42,886 nt of DNA from Sphingomonas jinjuensis (GCF_014197105.1 NZ_JACIEV010000013.1:1-42886), one strand, 5' to 3'. Positions 8,721-17,918 are shown, counted from the stretch's first letter. Translations and numbers: made by a program. The notes: a model not told the origin generated them from the sequence alone.

Positions 8721-8834
8721 CGGCGACGAGTTGAAATGGCGGAACGGCGAGGGTGGCTTGCGGGCGCGCGGCATGCCCCTGCCCTACCCCGATCAGCTCG
8801 CCTGAGCATCCGGTGCGTTTGGTTTGACGGAGCC
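8721..8834 (-). mobile_element. IS6-family left-end remnant (114 bp)
   Basis: Reading down the minus strand from 8834, a terminal repeat (GGCTCCGTCAAACC) is followed by a leader and an ATG at 8774. The first 18 codons of a transposase (MPRARKPPSPFRHFNSSP) follow, after which the left end of IS copy 2 interrupts the gene. It is closer to copy 1 than to copy 2 in this region. The rest of the element is missing from the window, consistent with a deletion adjacent to an IS6-type insertion. Confidence 0.8.
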
Positions 8835-8892
8835 CCCTGCCCTACCCTGATTGGCTCGCCTGACCACCCGGTACATTTGGATTGACGGAACC
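8835..8892 (-). mobile_element. IS6-family left-end remnant (58 bp)
   Basis: A third IS left end begins at 8892 (GGTTCCGTCAATCC on the minus strand). It continues through the leader as far as a GGGTAGGGCAGGGG stretch just before the transposase start, where the next IS remnant is inserted. Only the terminal repeat and leader survive. It marks the outer edge of the IS stack next to the aminotransferase gene. Confidence 0.75.
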
Positions 8893-8977
8893 AGACCGAA
8901 GCCACCAGCCTGCACGGCACCGCCCGGCAGAATGCCAGCGAGCGAACACGCGACAGTCATCGATTACTGCATCGAGG

Positions 8978-10177
8978 CTAAAGATACGGCATAACTGCTT
9001 CAGCAAAGTGCTTCACCGACACGCTATTCAGACCCGCCACATTGATACGGCCGCTGTCGGGCATGTAGATCGCATGACGATCTCGCAGGGAGGCGACCGC
9101 CGTTTTGTCGATCGGCAGCAGCGCGAAGAGACCTTCCTGCTGTGCGATGTGTGCCAAGACAGGGTGGGCTTCGCCCAACGATGCACGGATTGCCGCAATC
9201 CTCGCGCGCATGTCCGATAGTTCGGTCAACCAGCTTTGGGTGAGGTTATCGTCCTCCAAGATGGTCCTGACGATCGCGGCACCATGATCCGGCGGCATCG
9301 ACCAGATCCAGCGAGCGAGCATCAGCAAGGCATCGCGCACCGGCATGACGGCGGACGGCGTCGCCGCCTGTATCCAAAGCGCGCCGACCCGCTCGCGGTA
9401 CAAGGCGAAGTTCTTGTCGCAGCTGTACGCGACCATCGCTTCGGGCACGGCATTGAGCAACAGGCGCATCCCCGCTGCATCGGCGTCCAACCCCTGGCCT
9501 AATCCTTGATAGGCCAAGTCGATCAGCGGAACGAGTCCCCGAGCAGCAATCAGGTCCGCCAACGCCGTCCACTGCTCGGCGGTTAGCCGTGCGCCGGTGG
9601 GATTGTGGCAGCAGCCGTGCAGGACGACGATGTCGCCCGCACGAGCACGCGAAAGCGCTGCCAGACAACCATCCATATCCACGCCGGAACGGTCCGCGTC
9701 GAAATAGGCGTGCGTCTCTACCGCCAGCCCGGCCGCCAGAAAAATCGGGACATGGTTGGGCCAGGTCGGCGTACCGATCCACACCGTGGGTGCGCGCCCG
9801 CTCCGCGCGGTGAGTTCCGCGGCGAGCCGCAGCGCCCCGGTGCCGCCGGGTGTCTGCACGCCCGTCAAGCGATCACTTTCCGCCAACTTCGTCCCCAGCG
9901 CCAGTCGCGCTAGAAGGTCAGTGTAGCGCTGATCGCCCTCCGCCCCCAGATAGCCCTTGCTATCCTGATGCTTCAACAGGCGCTCTTCCGCTGCCTTGAC
10001 CGCCCGCATGACCGGCGTAGCGCCGGACTCGTCGCGATACATGCCGACGCCGACGTCGATCTTGTGCGGACGCGGATCGGCCCGGTGCATTCCGATCACG
10101 GCGAGCAAGGCGTCGGGCGGCTGCCGGGTCAGTCCGGCGAACAGCGACGATGGGGCGGGGGCTACCATGCTGGTCAT
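8978..10177 (-). CDS. Aspartate/aromatic aminotransferase (class I)
   Basis: This 399-residue PLP enzyme belongs to the AspC/TyrB subfamily. Visible marks are the KIDVGVGMYRDESG N-terminal signature, the HGCCHNPTGARLT block that contacts PLP, and the Schiff-base Lys near residue 255 in SCDKNFALYRERVG. The C-terminal GRINVAGLN block aligns with the substrate-Arg region, although the usual Arg of that block is not obvious. It would transfer amino groups between dicarboxylic or aromatic amino acids and 2-oxo acids in the cytoplasm. The gene is divergent from an Lrp/AsnC regulator that probably controls it. The start at 10177 could instead be the ATG three codons downstream. The 3' end lies about 85 bases from the IS stack and looks intact. 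Confidence 0.92.
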   Translation of the reverse strand: MTSMVAPAPSSLFAGLTRQPPDALLAVIGMHRADPRPHKIDVGVGMYRDESGATPVMRAVKAAEERLLKHQDSKGYLGAEGDQRYTDLLARLALGTKLAESDRLTGVQTPGGTGALRLAAELTARSGRAPTVWIGTPTWPNHVPIFLAAGLAVETHAYFDADRSGVDMDGCLAALSRARAGDIVVLHGCCHNPTGARLTAEQWTALADLIAARGLVPLIDLAYQGLGQGLDADAAGMRLLLNAVPEAMVAYSCDKNFALYRERVGALWIQAATPSAVMPVRDALLMLARWIWSMPPDHGAAIVRTILEDDNLTQSWLTELSDMRARIAAIRASLGEAHPVLAHIAQQEGLFALLPIDKTAVASLRDRHAIYMPDSGRINVAGLNSVSVKHFAEAVMPYL

Positions 10178-10271
10178 GCAACGAATGTCGCACCCTCATC
10201 GCGACGAAGCTTTTCAGTTAGTGTGCTGTGATCGGCTTTCGTGACATGATTTATCGCATATAGTAGGTTTG
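10178..10271. promoter_or_regulatory. Divergent promoter region, aminotransferase / Lrp-type regulator
   Basis: This 94-base AT-richer spacer must carry promoters for both genes. A TATAGT hexamer near 10259-10264 is a candidate -10 for the regulator, but it would lie very close to the start codon and no good -35 is seen. An Lrp-family protein would be expected to bind here; I cannot define its site. Confidence 0.35.
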
Positions 10272-10742
10272 ATGAAACAAGCTGTTCAACTCGATCCGAT
10301 CGACCGTCGCATCGTCGAGCAATTGCAAGCGGACGCATCGCTCGGCAGCGCCCTGCTCGCCGAGCGGGTCGGCGCCTCCAGCGCGTCGGTATGGCGACGC
10401 ATCAAGTCTCTGGAAGCCGCAGGCGTCCTGGGGGCGACGGTACGCCTGGTCGATCCCCGGACGATCGGACGCGGCGTGACCGTCCTGTGCAATGTACGGA
10501 TGCGCAGCCACGACAGCGGACCATGCGAGGAATTCGAGCGCTACGTTGCGGCCTGTCCTGAAATCATCGAATGCTTTTCGATGTCGGGGGACTGGGACTA
10601 TCTGCTCCGCATCGTCGTCGCCGATGTCGACGATTACAACGCGTTTCTGATGAAGCGCCTGCTGCGCCAGCCCCATGTCGGCGGCGCCTCCTCTCATTTT
10701 GCGTTGGCGGTGACCAAATACACGACCGCGCTGCCGATCTAA
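10272..10742 (+). CDS. Lrp/AsnC-family transcriptional regulator
   Basis: This 156-residue regulator has an N-terminal winged helix-turn-helix (about 5-60: LDPIDRRIVEQLQADASLG, then LAERVGASSASVWRRIKSLE) and a C-terminal RAM ligand-binding domain (about 70-150). The latter includes ECFSMSGDWDYLLRIVVADVDDYN, the family's typical GDYDYLL strand and loop. Such proteins form octamers or dimers and respond to amino acids. The divergent aminotransferase is the likely target. I took the ATG at 10272; a TTG one codon earlier is also in frame. Its stop overlaps the convergent matB stop by four bases. Confidence 0.92.
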   Translation: MKQAVQLDPIDRRIVEQLQADASLGSALLAERVGASSASVWRRIKSLEAAGVLGATVRLVDPRTIGRGVTVLCNVRMRSHDSGPCEEFERYVAACPEIIECFSMSGDWDYLLRIVVADVDDYNAFLMKRLLRQPHVGGASSHFALAVTKYTTALPI

Positions 10743-12268
10743 TTGGCTCCGACCGGCGTGGCGAAGACGTCCCGGTACGCATCGCGCAGCAGGGTCTTCT
10801 GCACCTTACCCATCGCATTCTTCGGCAACGCGTCGACGAAGGCGACGTGGCGCGGCTGCTTGAAGCGCGCCAGCCGGTCCGCCAGGGCCGCGATCAGCGC
10901 GGTGCCGTCGGCAAACCCCGGCTCGCGTGGCACCACGACCGCCACCACGCCTTCGCCCATGTCGGGGTGCGGCACGCCGATCACGGCGGATTCGTGAACC
11001 TTTGACAGCTCGTCGAGGGCCGCCTCGATCTCGGCGGGATAGATGTTATAGCCGCCGGCGATGATCAGGTCCTTCGCCCGCCCGACGATCGAGACATAGC
11101 CCGCGGCATCGATCGAACCCAGGTCGCCCGACACGAAATAGCCGTCGCGAAACGCCTCGGCGGTCTTGTCGGCCATCCGCCAATAACCGCCAAAGACGTT
11201 GGGGCCGGCGATCTCGATCCCGCCGACCGCGCCCGTGGGAAGTTCGGCGCCCGTGGCCTCGTCGACGATCCGGATCGACACCCCGGGCAGCGGCGGGCCG
11301 ACCGTGCCGGCGATCCGATCGCCATCATATGGGTTCGAGGTGTTCATGTTGGTTTCGGTCATGCCATAGCGTTCGAGGATGGCATGTCCCGTCCGCTCGC
11401 GGAACTCGCGGTGGATGTCGGCGGACAGCGGCGCGGAGCCCGAGATGAACAGCCGCATCCCCGCCACCGCCGCGCGCGTTAGCCCCGTCTCGCCGAGCAG
11501 CCGGATGTAGAAGGTCGGCACGCCCATCAACACCGTGGCGCGGGGCATCAGCGCCAGTATCTCGGCGGGATCGAAGCGCGGCAGCAGGATCATCGACGCG
11601 CCCGCCGCCAGCGTGACGTTGGTCGCAACGAACAGGCCGTGGGTATGGAAGATCGGCAGCGCGTGAAGCAATACGTCGGCTTCGGAAAACCGCCAGTAAT
11701 CGACCAGGGTCAGCGCGTTCGACGCCAGGTTGCCATGGCTGAGCATCGCCCCCTTCGACCGCCCCGTCGTACCCGACGTGTAGAGGATGGCGGCAAGCGC
11801 ATCGTCCGGGCAAGCCACGGTGTCGAAATCTCCCAGGCTGGCCACGGCCATCACCGCCAGCGTTCCTCCGCCGCGATCGTCGAGCGTCTCAACCCGTATC
11901 GCTCCGATCGATGCCGCCAGCGCTTCCGCGCCATCGCGCCGCGCGGCATCCGCCACGAACAGGACCGGCTCGGCATCACGCAGGAAATATTCGAGCTCGC
12001 CCGCCGTGTAGGCGGGATTGAGCGGCAGGAAGACCGCGCCGGCGCGAAGGCAGCCGAGATAGAGCAGTAGCATGTCGATGCTCTTGGGCGCCTGTACGGC
12101 GACGCGATCGCCCGGCGTGACGCCGCATCCGACCAGCGCATGCGCATATCCTGCCGAACGTGCCTCGACATCGGCATAGGTCACGATCGCATCATCGGGC
12201 AGCGTCGCGAACGGCCGCGTTCGGTCGACGGGCGCACGGTCTATCAGCGTGTCGTACAAGTTGGGCAT
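10739..12268 (-). CDS. matB: Malonyl-CoA synthetase (malonate--CoA ligase)
   Basis: This 509-residue ANL-superfamily enzyme activates malonate (or methylmalonate) with ATP and CoA. Motifs are the phosphate-binding loop ILYTSGTTGRSKGA, the A5 motif ERYGMTETN, the hinge region GRAKDLIIAGGYNIYPAE and the catalytic Lys in PKNAMGKVQK. The NMNTSNPYDGDR stretch after the A5 motif and LTLVDYWRF are, to my knowledge, hallmarks of MatB rather than general fatty acyl-CoA ligases. It is the last gene of the minus-strand operon, 60 bases after the thioesterase gene. Its presence suggests that the pathway releases malonate or a related diacid. Another short branched or keto diacid as substrate is possible. 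Confidence 0.88.
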   Translation of the reverse strand: MPNLYDTLIDRAPVDRTRPFATLPDDAIVTYADVEARSAGYAHALVGCGVTPGDRVAVQAPKSIDMLLLYLGCLRAGAVFLPLNPAYTAGELEYFLRDAEPVLFVADAARRDGAEALAASIGAIRVETLDDRGGGTLAVMAVASLGDFDTVACPDDALAAILYTSGTTGRSKGAMLSHGNLASNALTLVDYWRFSEADVLLHALPIFHTHGLFVATNVTLAAGASMILLPRFDPAEILALMPRATVLMGVPTFYIRLLGETGLTRAAVAGMRLFISGSAPLSADIHREFRERTGHAILERYGMTETNMNTSNPYDGDRIAGTVGPPLPGVSIRIVDEATGAELPTGAVGGIEIAGPNVFGGYWRMADKTAEAFRDGYFVSGDLGSIDAAGYVSIVGRAKDLIIAGGYNIYPAEIEAALDELSKVHESAVIGVPHPDMGEGVVAVVVPREPGFADGTALIAALADRLARFKQPRHVAFVDALPKNAMGKVQKTLLRDAYRDVFATPVGAN

Positions 12269-12328
12269 GGCGATCCTCTCTCGCCCATGCTGGTCATTCC
12301 ATCGGGCAGCTTGTCAACGGCCCGGTCG

Positions 12329-12757
12329 TCAGTCAATCCCGAACAACGCCGCCGCTTTTGCCCGCAGCGGGTCGGGCAGGGGCGCGGCCTCGCGGGCGAC
12401 CAGGTCGAAACAGACGGTCCTGGCCGCCAGCGTGGCGCAAAGCCGACCGTCGCTTTGGCGCACCATCCGATATTCCGTGCCGATCGACGTTCGCCCCAGG
12501 GCGGTTACCCGCCCCTCGATACGGACCAGCGCCCCGACACCGAGTTCGTTGAGATACGCGATCTCGTGCCGGATGTCGGCCCAGCCCTGTTCGGCGGATC
12601 CGCTCGTATCGGCATCGGGATCGAGCATGGCGAACAGCTGATAGCTCGCATCGTCGAACATGCCCATGTAGTGCCGCGTCGTCAGATGCCCCATCCGATC
12701 GCACAGCCACGGATGCACGACCGCCAGGCCGCAGGTCACGAAAGCGTCGTCAGCCAT
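12329..12757 (-). CDS. Acyl-CoA thioesterase (4HBT hotdog fold)
   Basis: This 142-residue hotdog-fold protein has the 4-hydroxybenzoyl-CoA thioesterase-like pattern: VVHPWLCDRMGHLTTRHYMGMFDDAS, where an Asp after the first strand (CDRMGH) and the helix carrying DDAS fit the acyl-CoA thioester hydrolase YbgC/FadM group. A YLNELGVGALVRIEGRVTALGRTS strand pair follows. It would hydrolyse an acyl-CoA intermediate. I chose the ATG at 12757, which overlaps the AhpD-like stop by eight bases; the longer upstream frame adds residues that belong to the preceding gene. Confidence 0.8.
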   Translation of the reverse strand: MADDAFVTCGLAVVHPWLCDRMGHLTTRHYMGMFDDASYQLFAMLDPDADTSGSAEQGWADIRHEIAYLNELGVGALVRIEGRVTALGRTSIGTEYRMVRQSDGRLCATLAARTVCFDLVAREAAPLPDPLRAKAAALFGID

Positions 12758-13334
12758 GCACCCCCAGCTCCCAGCCATGCCCGCCCAGATTGGCCTCGGC
12801 GAACCCACGCGGCGTCGGCTCCAGCGTGGTCGCCAGGCTGTCGTTCCAGCGATTGAAGAAGCCGTAGACGCAGACGACCGCGAGCAGTTCGACGATTTCC
12901 TCGGTGCTGAAATGGCGCTTCAGTGCGTCGGTATCGCTATCGCTGACGCCCGATGGCTGCTGCCCGGCAAGCTGCGCGAACCGCAAGGCGGCACGCTCGC
13001 GCTCGTCGAACAGCGCGCTGCGCTCATACTCCCACACCGCGGCGACCTTGCCGCCATCACCGCCCGCCTTGGCGGCGTTCGTCGCCGTGTGAGCCGAGCA
13101 ATAGCGGCAGCCGGCCGCCATGCTCGCGAGATAGCCGGCAAGGTATTTAAGCTCGGGGTCGAGCAGGCCACCGCCCATCACCGCGCCCCACAGCCCGCCG
13201 ACCGCGGCGAGGATGTCCGGCCGATAGCCGAGCGTCGCGACGCTGCCGGGCAGCTCGTGGAAATCGACCAGATAGGGTGCCGTATCGACCCCCCGCTCGG
13301 CGAGTTGGTCGGCGGTCAATGGCACCAATCGCAT
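12750..13334 (-). CDS. AhpD/carboxymuconolactone decarboxylase-family protein
   Basis: This 194-residue all-helical CMD-domain protein has a CxxC pair in AAGCRYCSAHT, followed by a segment rich in Ala and Gly (ATNAAKAGG). This matches the alkylhydroperoxidase AhpD-like branch, in which the two cysteines and a nearby His act in peroxide or thiol chemistry. In catabolic operons such proteins are often present without a proven step; a decarboxylase, isomerase or antioxidant role is open. The ATG at 13334 leaves a 2-base gap to the SDR gene upstream, and the stop overlaps the thioesterase start. It belongs to the operon by position. Confidence 0.8.
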   Translation of the reverse strand: MRLVPLTADQLAERGVDTAPYLVDFHELPGSVATLGYRPDILAAVGGLWGAVMGGGLLDPELKYLAGYLASMAAGCRYCSAHTATNAAKAGGDGGKVAAVWEYERSALFDERERAALRFAQLAGQQPSGVSDSDTDALKRHFSTEEIVELLAVVCVYGFFNRWNDSLATTLEPTPRGFAEANLGGHGWELGVHG

Positions 13335-13336
13335 TT

Positions 13337-14086
13337 TCAGCCCTCCCATTCGGCATTGCCGTCGACGCCGATCAATTGCCCGGTGATGTGGCGGCCGGCA
13401 TCGGATGCCAGGAACCACGCCATTTCCGCGATCTCGACCGGCTGGATCTTGCTGCGCATCGAAATGTAGCCGAGCGCTTCGCCCTCGACGTCCGTCACCG
13501 CCCGACCGGTCTCGCCCGCGATGCGCGCCATGATCCCGCGCATCCGCTCGGTATCCATGAAGCCGGGGCGGATCGCGTTCACCCGGATGCCCGCCGGACC
13601 CAGTTCGCGCGCCAGATTGCGCGTCAGCCCCTCCAGCGCCCATTTCGATGCGACGTAAGCAGAGCGTCGGGGAATGCCGGTCTGGGTCGACGCGGTCGAG
13701 ATGTTGACGATCGTACCCGTGCCGGCGGCACGCATCGCCGGCACCACCGCCGCGATCGTGTTGAACGCGCCATGGACGTTGACCTCGAAGCAGCGAGCCC
13801 ATTGGTCGGGGTCGGTCGCGTCGATGTCGCCCACCGGTCCGGCGAGGCCGGCGTTGTTGACCAGGACGTCGACCGCCCCCGCCGCCGCGACCAGCCGCGC
13901 GACCGCAGCGGGATCCGCCACATCGGCCTGGACAACGGTCAGCGCGGGAATCGCGGTTCGCGCCCGATCCAGCGCCGCGTCGTCGACGTCGCAGATCGTC
14001 ACGCGGTCGCCGCGCTCGGCGAACAAGGCGGCGATGCCGAGGCCGATGCCGGCGGCACCGGCGGTGACGATAACCGACCGGCTCAT
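13337..14086 (-). CDS. Short-chain dehydrogenase/reductase
   Basis: This 249-residue classical SDR has the nucleotide-binding motif TAGAAGIG (first Gly of the usual TGxxxGIG replaced by Ala, a variant seen in the family), then CDVDD for adenine binding, NNAG, the catalytic Ser in NISTAS and the YVASK catalytic pair. An Asp at the end of beta-2 (ICDVDD) favours NAD(H) over NADP(H). It probably oxidises a secondary alcohol or reduces a ketone of the operon's substrate. The start ATG overlaps the HyuB stop (ATGA), indicating translational coupling. Confidence 0.88.
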   Translation of the reverse strand: MSRSVIVTAGAAGIGLGIAALFAERGDRVTICDVDDAALDRARTAIPALTVVQADVADPAAVARLVAAAGAVDVLVNNAGLAGPVGDIDATDPDQWARCFEVNVHGAFNTIAAVVPAMRAAGTGTIVNISTASTQTGIPRRSAYVASKWALEGLTRNLARELGPAGIRVNAIRPGFMDTERMRGIMARIAGETGRAVTDVEGEALGYISMRSKIQPVEIAEMAWFLASDAGRHITGQLIGVDGNAEWEG

Positions 14087-15846
14087 GCCGTCACTCCCCG
14101 CAATCCGGCGGTCTCGCCGTGCGCCACGCTTCCGTCCGCCGCGATCGCGACGCCGTAGACGTCTCGCGCCCGATCGCGGCTGACCAGGCCGCTGCGGACG
14201 CTGGCGGCGATCCGATCGGGATCGCGCAGCGTCGGCGGGCCATAGCCGCCGCCGCCGCACGAGATCGCGACGATCCGCTCGCCAGGCGCGATATGGACCT
14301 GGGCGCAGGCGGCGAGCGGCCGCCGCGTCCCGTCGCGCGCGATCAGATACTGGTCCGCGCCACCGCCACCGCCGCCACCCCGCACCCCGGTCGGCGGATT
14401 GGCGTGGCCGTCGGACAGATAGCCGATGTCGATGCCGCCCGCGACCGGGCCGAACTCGACGATCGTCGATGGCGCGCCGGTCGTCGCGCCCGCGCCCTCG
14501 GTATCGGCCAGGAAACCGCGCGAATGCACCAGGATCGGCTGCGTCAGCTCTGCCAGCTCGACCCCGTCGATGCAGCATAGTCCGGCATTGCCGACATGGC
14601 CGACCGTCCACCACGCATCGCTGGCGGGCGCCGCGGCGCCGCCGCTCATGCCTAGGAACACCTGGTTGACGAAGGCTTCGCCGGTCCGGGAATCGACGCC
14701 CGAGATGACACCCGTCGACGGCGCGATCACCGATCCAACCTCTGCCATCCCGACCCCTTCGGCGAGCGCCGCCATCCCGGTCTGCACGCCGTTGGCGACG
14801 CGATCGGCGATGTTGGTCGTCGCCGCCGAGCAGGAGAAGGGATGCACCGGGATACCCGCGATGCAGCCTTCGCGAAGGGCGACGTCGATCCGGCGGAACG
14901 ATCCCGCATTCTTGGGCACGCGATGATCGATGCTGTTGAACACGCCGATCATCGCCGCGGTCCGCGCGCAGGCTTCGGACAGGTTCATGCCGCAGGGCAA
15001 GCAATCCGGGTTGTCGGTCAGGTCGACCGCGATCCGCCCCGCCGCCGGCTCGACCGTCACCACCGTCCGGATCGTCAGCCCCCCTTCGGGAAACGCCGGG
15101 AACGCGTCGTGCGTGCTCTCGCCCGTCACCGTCCCCCCCGGCAGGGCGCCGATCGCCTCGACCATGCGCGCCTCGGAATAGTCGAACCACTGCCCGGCAA
15201 AGGCGTCGAGCCGATCCCAGCCGACATCCGCGGCTAGTTCCTGCAGCGCGCGCTCCCCGATCCGCGCAGCGCCGAGGGTCGACAGATAGTCGCCCTTCCA
15301 CTGGTGCGGCACGCGGATGCGCATCTCGCACATGCGGATGATGTCGGCGATGTCGCGCCCGTCGCGCTGCACCTGCACGGCCGGGAAGATCAGCGCCCCT
15401 TCATGGTACACGTCTCGCGCGTCGGCCATGTAGGTCGTCGGCTGCGAGTTGCCGATGTCGGCCTGGTGCGCCTTGGCGAGCACGGTGAAGCGATGGCGCC
15501 CGTCGTCGTCCATCACCGGCACCAGCACGGTCAGATCCGCCGGGTGCGAGCAGCCGTGATAGGGCGAGTTGTGCAGGAACGCGTCGCCCCCGCGCAGGTC
15601 GGGATGAAAGTCGAGCATCGACCGCGCCATCATGTCCGGCCCCGACAGCACGTGGATCGGCAGGCTGTCCGCCGCGCTGAGCAATTCGCACCCGGCGGTC
15701 AGGATGCAGCAGGAAAAGTCGCGCGCGCGGTTCAGCACGCCCGATCGCCCGGTGCGCAGCAAGGTGTTCGACATGCGCCGCGCGACACCGTCTAGGCGAC
15801 TGCGCAGCACCGCCATCTCGGCGCCGTTCAAGGATGGTGTGGCCAT
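14083..15846 (-). CDS. hyuB: Hydantoinase/carboxylase beta subunit (HyuB family)
   Basis: This 587-residue protein covers the whole HyuB fold. Diagnostic stretches include RARDFSCCILTA, GDAFLHNSPYHGCSHPADL, the HQADIG metal-binding region (family HxxDxG), and the Gly-rich GVRGGGGGGGADQYLI near the C-terminus. HyuB pairs with HyuA to catalyse ATP-dependent reactions: opening of hydantoins, 5-oxoproline or caprolactam, or carboxylation of ketones (acetone and acetophenone carboxylases). HyuA lies three bases upstream. No small gamma subunit of the acetone or acetophenone carboxylase type is nearby, so carboxylase activity is not established. With BKACE and MatB adjacent, formation of a beta-keto acid or a malonate-type acid is attractive but inferred. 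Confidence 0.9.
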   Translation of the reverse strand: MATPSLNGAEMAVLRSRLDGVARRMSNTLLRTGRSGVLNRARDFSCCILTAGCELLSAADSLPIHVLSGPDMMARSMLDFHPDLRGGDAFLHNSPYHGCSHPADLTVLVPVMDDDGRHRFTVLAKAHQADIGNSQPTTYMADARDVYHEGALIFPAVQVQRDGRDIADIIRMCEMRIRVPHQWKGDYLSTLGAARIGERALQELAADVGWDRLDAFAGQWFDYSEARMVEAIGALPGGTVTGESTHDAFPAFPEGGLTIRTVVTVEPAAGRIAVDLTDNPDCLPCGMNLSEACARTAAMIGVFNSIDHRVPKNAGSFRRIDVALREGCIAGIPVHPFSCSAATTNIADRVANGVQTGMAALAEGVGMAEVGSVIAPSTGVISGVDSRTGEAFVNQVFLGMSGGAAAPASDAWWTVGHVGNAGLCCIDGVELAELTQPILVHSRGFLADTEGAGATTGAPSTIVEFGPVAGGIDIGYLSDGHANPPTGVRGGGGGGGADQYLIARDGTRRPLAACAQVHIAPGERIVAISCGGGGYGPPTLRDPDRIAASVRSGLVSRDRARDVYGVAIAADGSVAHGETAGLRGVTA

Positions 15847-15849
15847 GGT

Positions 15850-17916
15850 CTAAGGTTCGATCAGCAGGGCGCCGTCCGCCGAGCGCCGGAAGCGCGCGGC
15901 GGGATCGACGACGACGGTGGTGAAGGGCGATTCGATCAGTGCCGGGCCGGCGATCTCCTGATCTGCGGGAATGGCGTCCCAGCGCAACACCGGCGTATCG
16001 ACCCAGCCGGTGCCGGCGAAATATGCGCGGCGCGTGCGCAGCGTGCCGGCGTCGGCGTTGGCATCGGCATTGGCCTCCGCGAGCCGGAACGGCGCTCCAC
16101 TGCGCGCCTTACACCGGACGCGGGCGCGCAGGCCGACCAGCTCGACGGCGGACGCCTCGTCGCGGATCGTGAACAATTGCTCGTGCGTCGCGTCGAACGC
16201 GCGCCGAAACGCGGCGACGTCGGCCGGCTCGGCCAGCGTCGGCGTGGCGATCGGCACGTCGATCTCCCACGCCTGGCCGAAATAGCGCGCCTCGGCGATC
16301 AGCTCGACCTCGGCCAGCAGGCCGGTGCGCACGCCGAACGCCGCAGCCTGCTCGCGGACCGAGGTGATCGCCGCATCGACCCGTGCACCGTCGAACGCCG
16401 CCGTGGTTGCATGGATCGACGTGCTGAATTCGCGCATTACGTCGGATAGCATCGCCCCCGCCGCGCTCATCGCCGCGCCGGTCTCCGGGATCAGCAGGCG
16501 GCGGCAGCCCAGGCGGCGGGCGATGAAGACCGAATTGAGCCCGGCCGCGCCGCCGCCACCGATCAGCACCGCCTCGGCGGGGTCGATGCCCTGCGTCAGC
16601 GTCGAATCCTCGATCGCCTGGACCATGTTCTCGGTTGCGAGATCGAGCACCGCCCAGGCGGCTGCATCGGGATCGAGCCCGATCCGATCGCCTACGTCGC
16701 CGGCGATCACCGCACGCGCGCCAGCGGCGTCGAGCGTCATCGCGCCGCCGAGGAAGTAATCGGGATCGAGATAGCCCAGCGCGACGCTGGCGTCGGTAAC
16801 CGTCGCCCGCGTGCCGCCCCGCCCGTAGCACGCCGGCCCCGGCGTCGATCCGGCGCTGTCGGGGCCGACGTGGAGCAGCCCCGCCGGATCGACCCAGGCG
16901 ATGCTGCCGCCCCCCGCGCCCACGCTCTTGACATCGACCGAGGGATAGCCGGCGAGATGCCCGAGGTAAGGCTCGCCGATCCACAGGTCGCGGGTCATCG
17001 GAATGCGCCCGTCGCTGACCAGGCTGATGTCGTATGTCGTGCCGCCGGTGTCAGCGACGATCGCCGTGCGCCAGCCACCCTCGCGCGCCGCATAATGATG
17101 CCCGGCGACGGGGGCCATCGATGGACCCGAGTTGATGACCGAGATCGGCGAGGCGGCAACTTCGCTCGCCTCAACCATCCCGCCCGCGCTGGTCAGCACC
17201 ATCACGGCGCCCGCGAAGCCCGCCGCGGCGAGGCGCTCGCTCAAGCCGCCGAGATAGCGCGTCATCAGCGGCTTCAGCGAGGCGTCGATCGCGGTTGACG
17301 AGGCGCGCCGGAACTCGCGCAACGTCGGGTTGACGCGATGCGACAGGCTATAAGGCACGCCCGGCAGGTGCCGCTCGATCAATTCGCCGACCCGTCTCTC
17401 GTGCGCCGGGTACAGCGTCGCCCACAGCAGGGTCACCGCGATCGCCTCGACGCCGGCCGCCTTGATCGAATCAAGCGTGGCGATCAGCGCCGCCTCGTCG
17501 AGCGCCTGCATCTCGGTGCCGTCGGCCAGCATCCGCTCGTCGGCCTCGAACGTCAGCGCGCGCGGGACGAAGGGTTCGGGATAGGCGATCGTGTGGTTGA
17601 ACGGCTCGGCACGCCCACCCTCGCGGAACAACAGGATGTCGCGGTGGCCGCGCGTCACGATCAGTGCGGTGCGCGCGGTGCGGCCAGTGATGATCGCGTT
17701 GATCGCATGCGTCGTGCCGTGGATGAAGTGCGTCCCCCGCGCGAGCATCGCGGCGAGCGTCAGCCCGCGCGCATCCGCGGCACGACCGAGTGCGTCGACG
17801 ACGCCTGCCACCGGATCGCTGGGCACCGTCGGCGCCTTGTGTAGCGTGATGGAGCCATCGTCGTCCTCCACCACCAGATCGGTGAAGGTGCCGCCGGTAT
17901 CGGTTGCGAAGCGCAT
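15850..17916 (-). CDS. hyuA: Hydantoinase/carboxylase alpha subunit (HyuA family)
   Basis: This 688-residue protein has an N-terminal actin-like ATPase lobe opening with FATDTGGTFTDLV (phosphate-binding loop) and a second phosphate loop, IVADTGGTTYDIS, near residue 285. Also present are GTTHAINAI, VGAGGGSIAWVD, TPGPACYGRGG and IGGGGAAGLNS, all HyuA landmarks. It supplies the ATP-dependent activation step for HyuB: phosphorylation of a ring carbonyl, an enol or bicarbonate. The long upstream frame was discarded. The ATG at 17916 gives the canonical HyuA N-terminus and a 2-base gap to the BKACE gene. An unusual short alternating run of Ala-Asn and Ala-Asp dipeptides lies near residue 617. Confidence 0.92.
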   Translation of the reverse strand: MRFATDTGGTFTDLVVEDDDGSITLHKAPTVPSDPVAGVVDALGRAADARGLTLAAMLARGTHFIHGTTHAINAIITGRTARTALIVTRGHRDILLFREGGRAEPFNHTIAYPEPFVPRALTFEADERMLADGTEMQALDEAALIATLDSIKAAGVEAIAVTLLWATLYPAHERRVGELIERHLPGVPYSLSHRVNPTLREFRRASSTAIDASLKPLMTRYLGGLSERLAAAGFAGAVMVLTSAGGMVEASEVAASPISVINSGPSMAPVAGHHYAAREGGWRTAIVADTGGTTYDISLVSDGRIPMTRDLWIGEPYLGHLAGYPSVDVKSVGAGGGSIAWVDPAGLLHVGPDSAGSTPGPACYGRGGTRATVTDASVALGYLDPDYFLGGAMTLDAAGARAVIAGDVGDRIGLDPDAAAWAVLDLATENMVQAIEDSTLTQGIDPAEAVLIGGGGAAGLNSVFIARRLGCRRLLIPETGAAMSAAGAMLSDVMREFSTSIHATTAAFDGARVDAAITSVREQAAAFGVRTGLLAEVELIAEARYFGQAWEIDVPIATPTLAEPADVAAFRRAFDATHEQLFTIRDEASAVELVGLRARVRCKARSGAPFRLAEANADANADAGTLRTRRAYFAGTGWVDTPVLRWDAIPADQEIAGPALIESPFTTVVVDPAARFRRSADGALLIEP

Positions 17917-17918
17917 GG

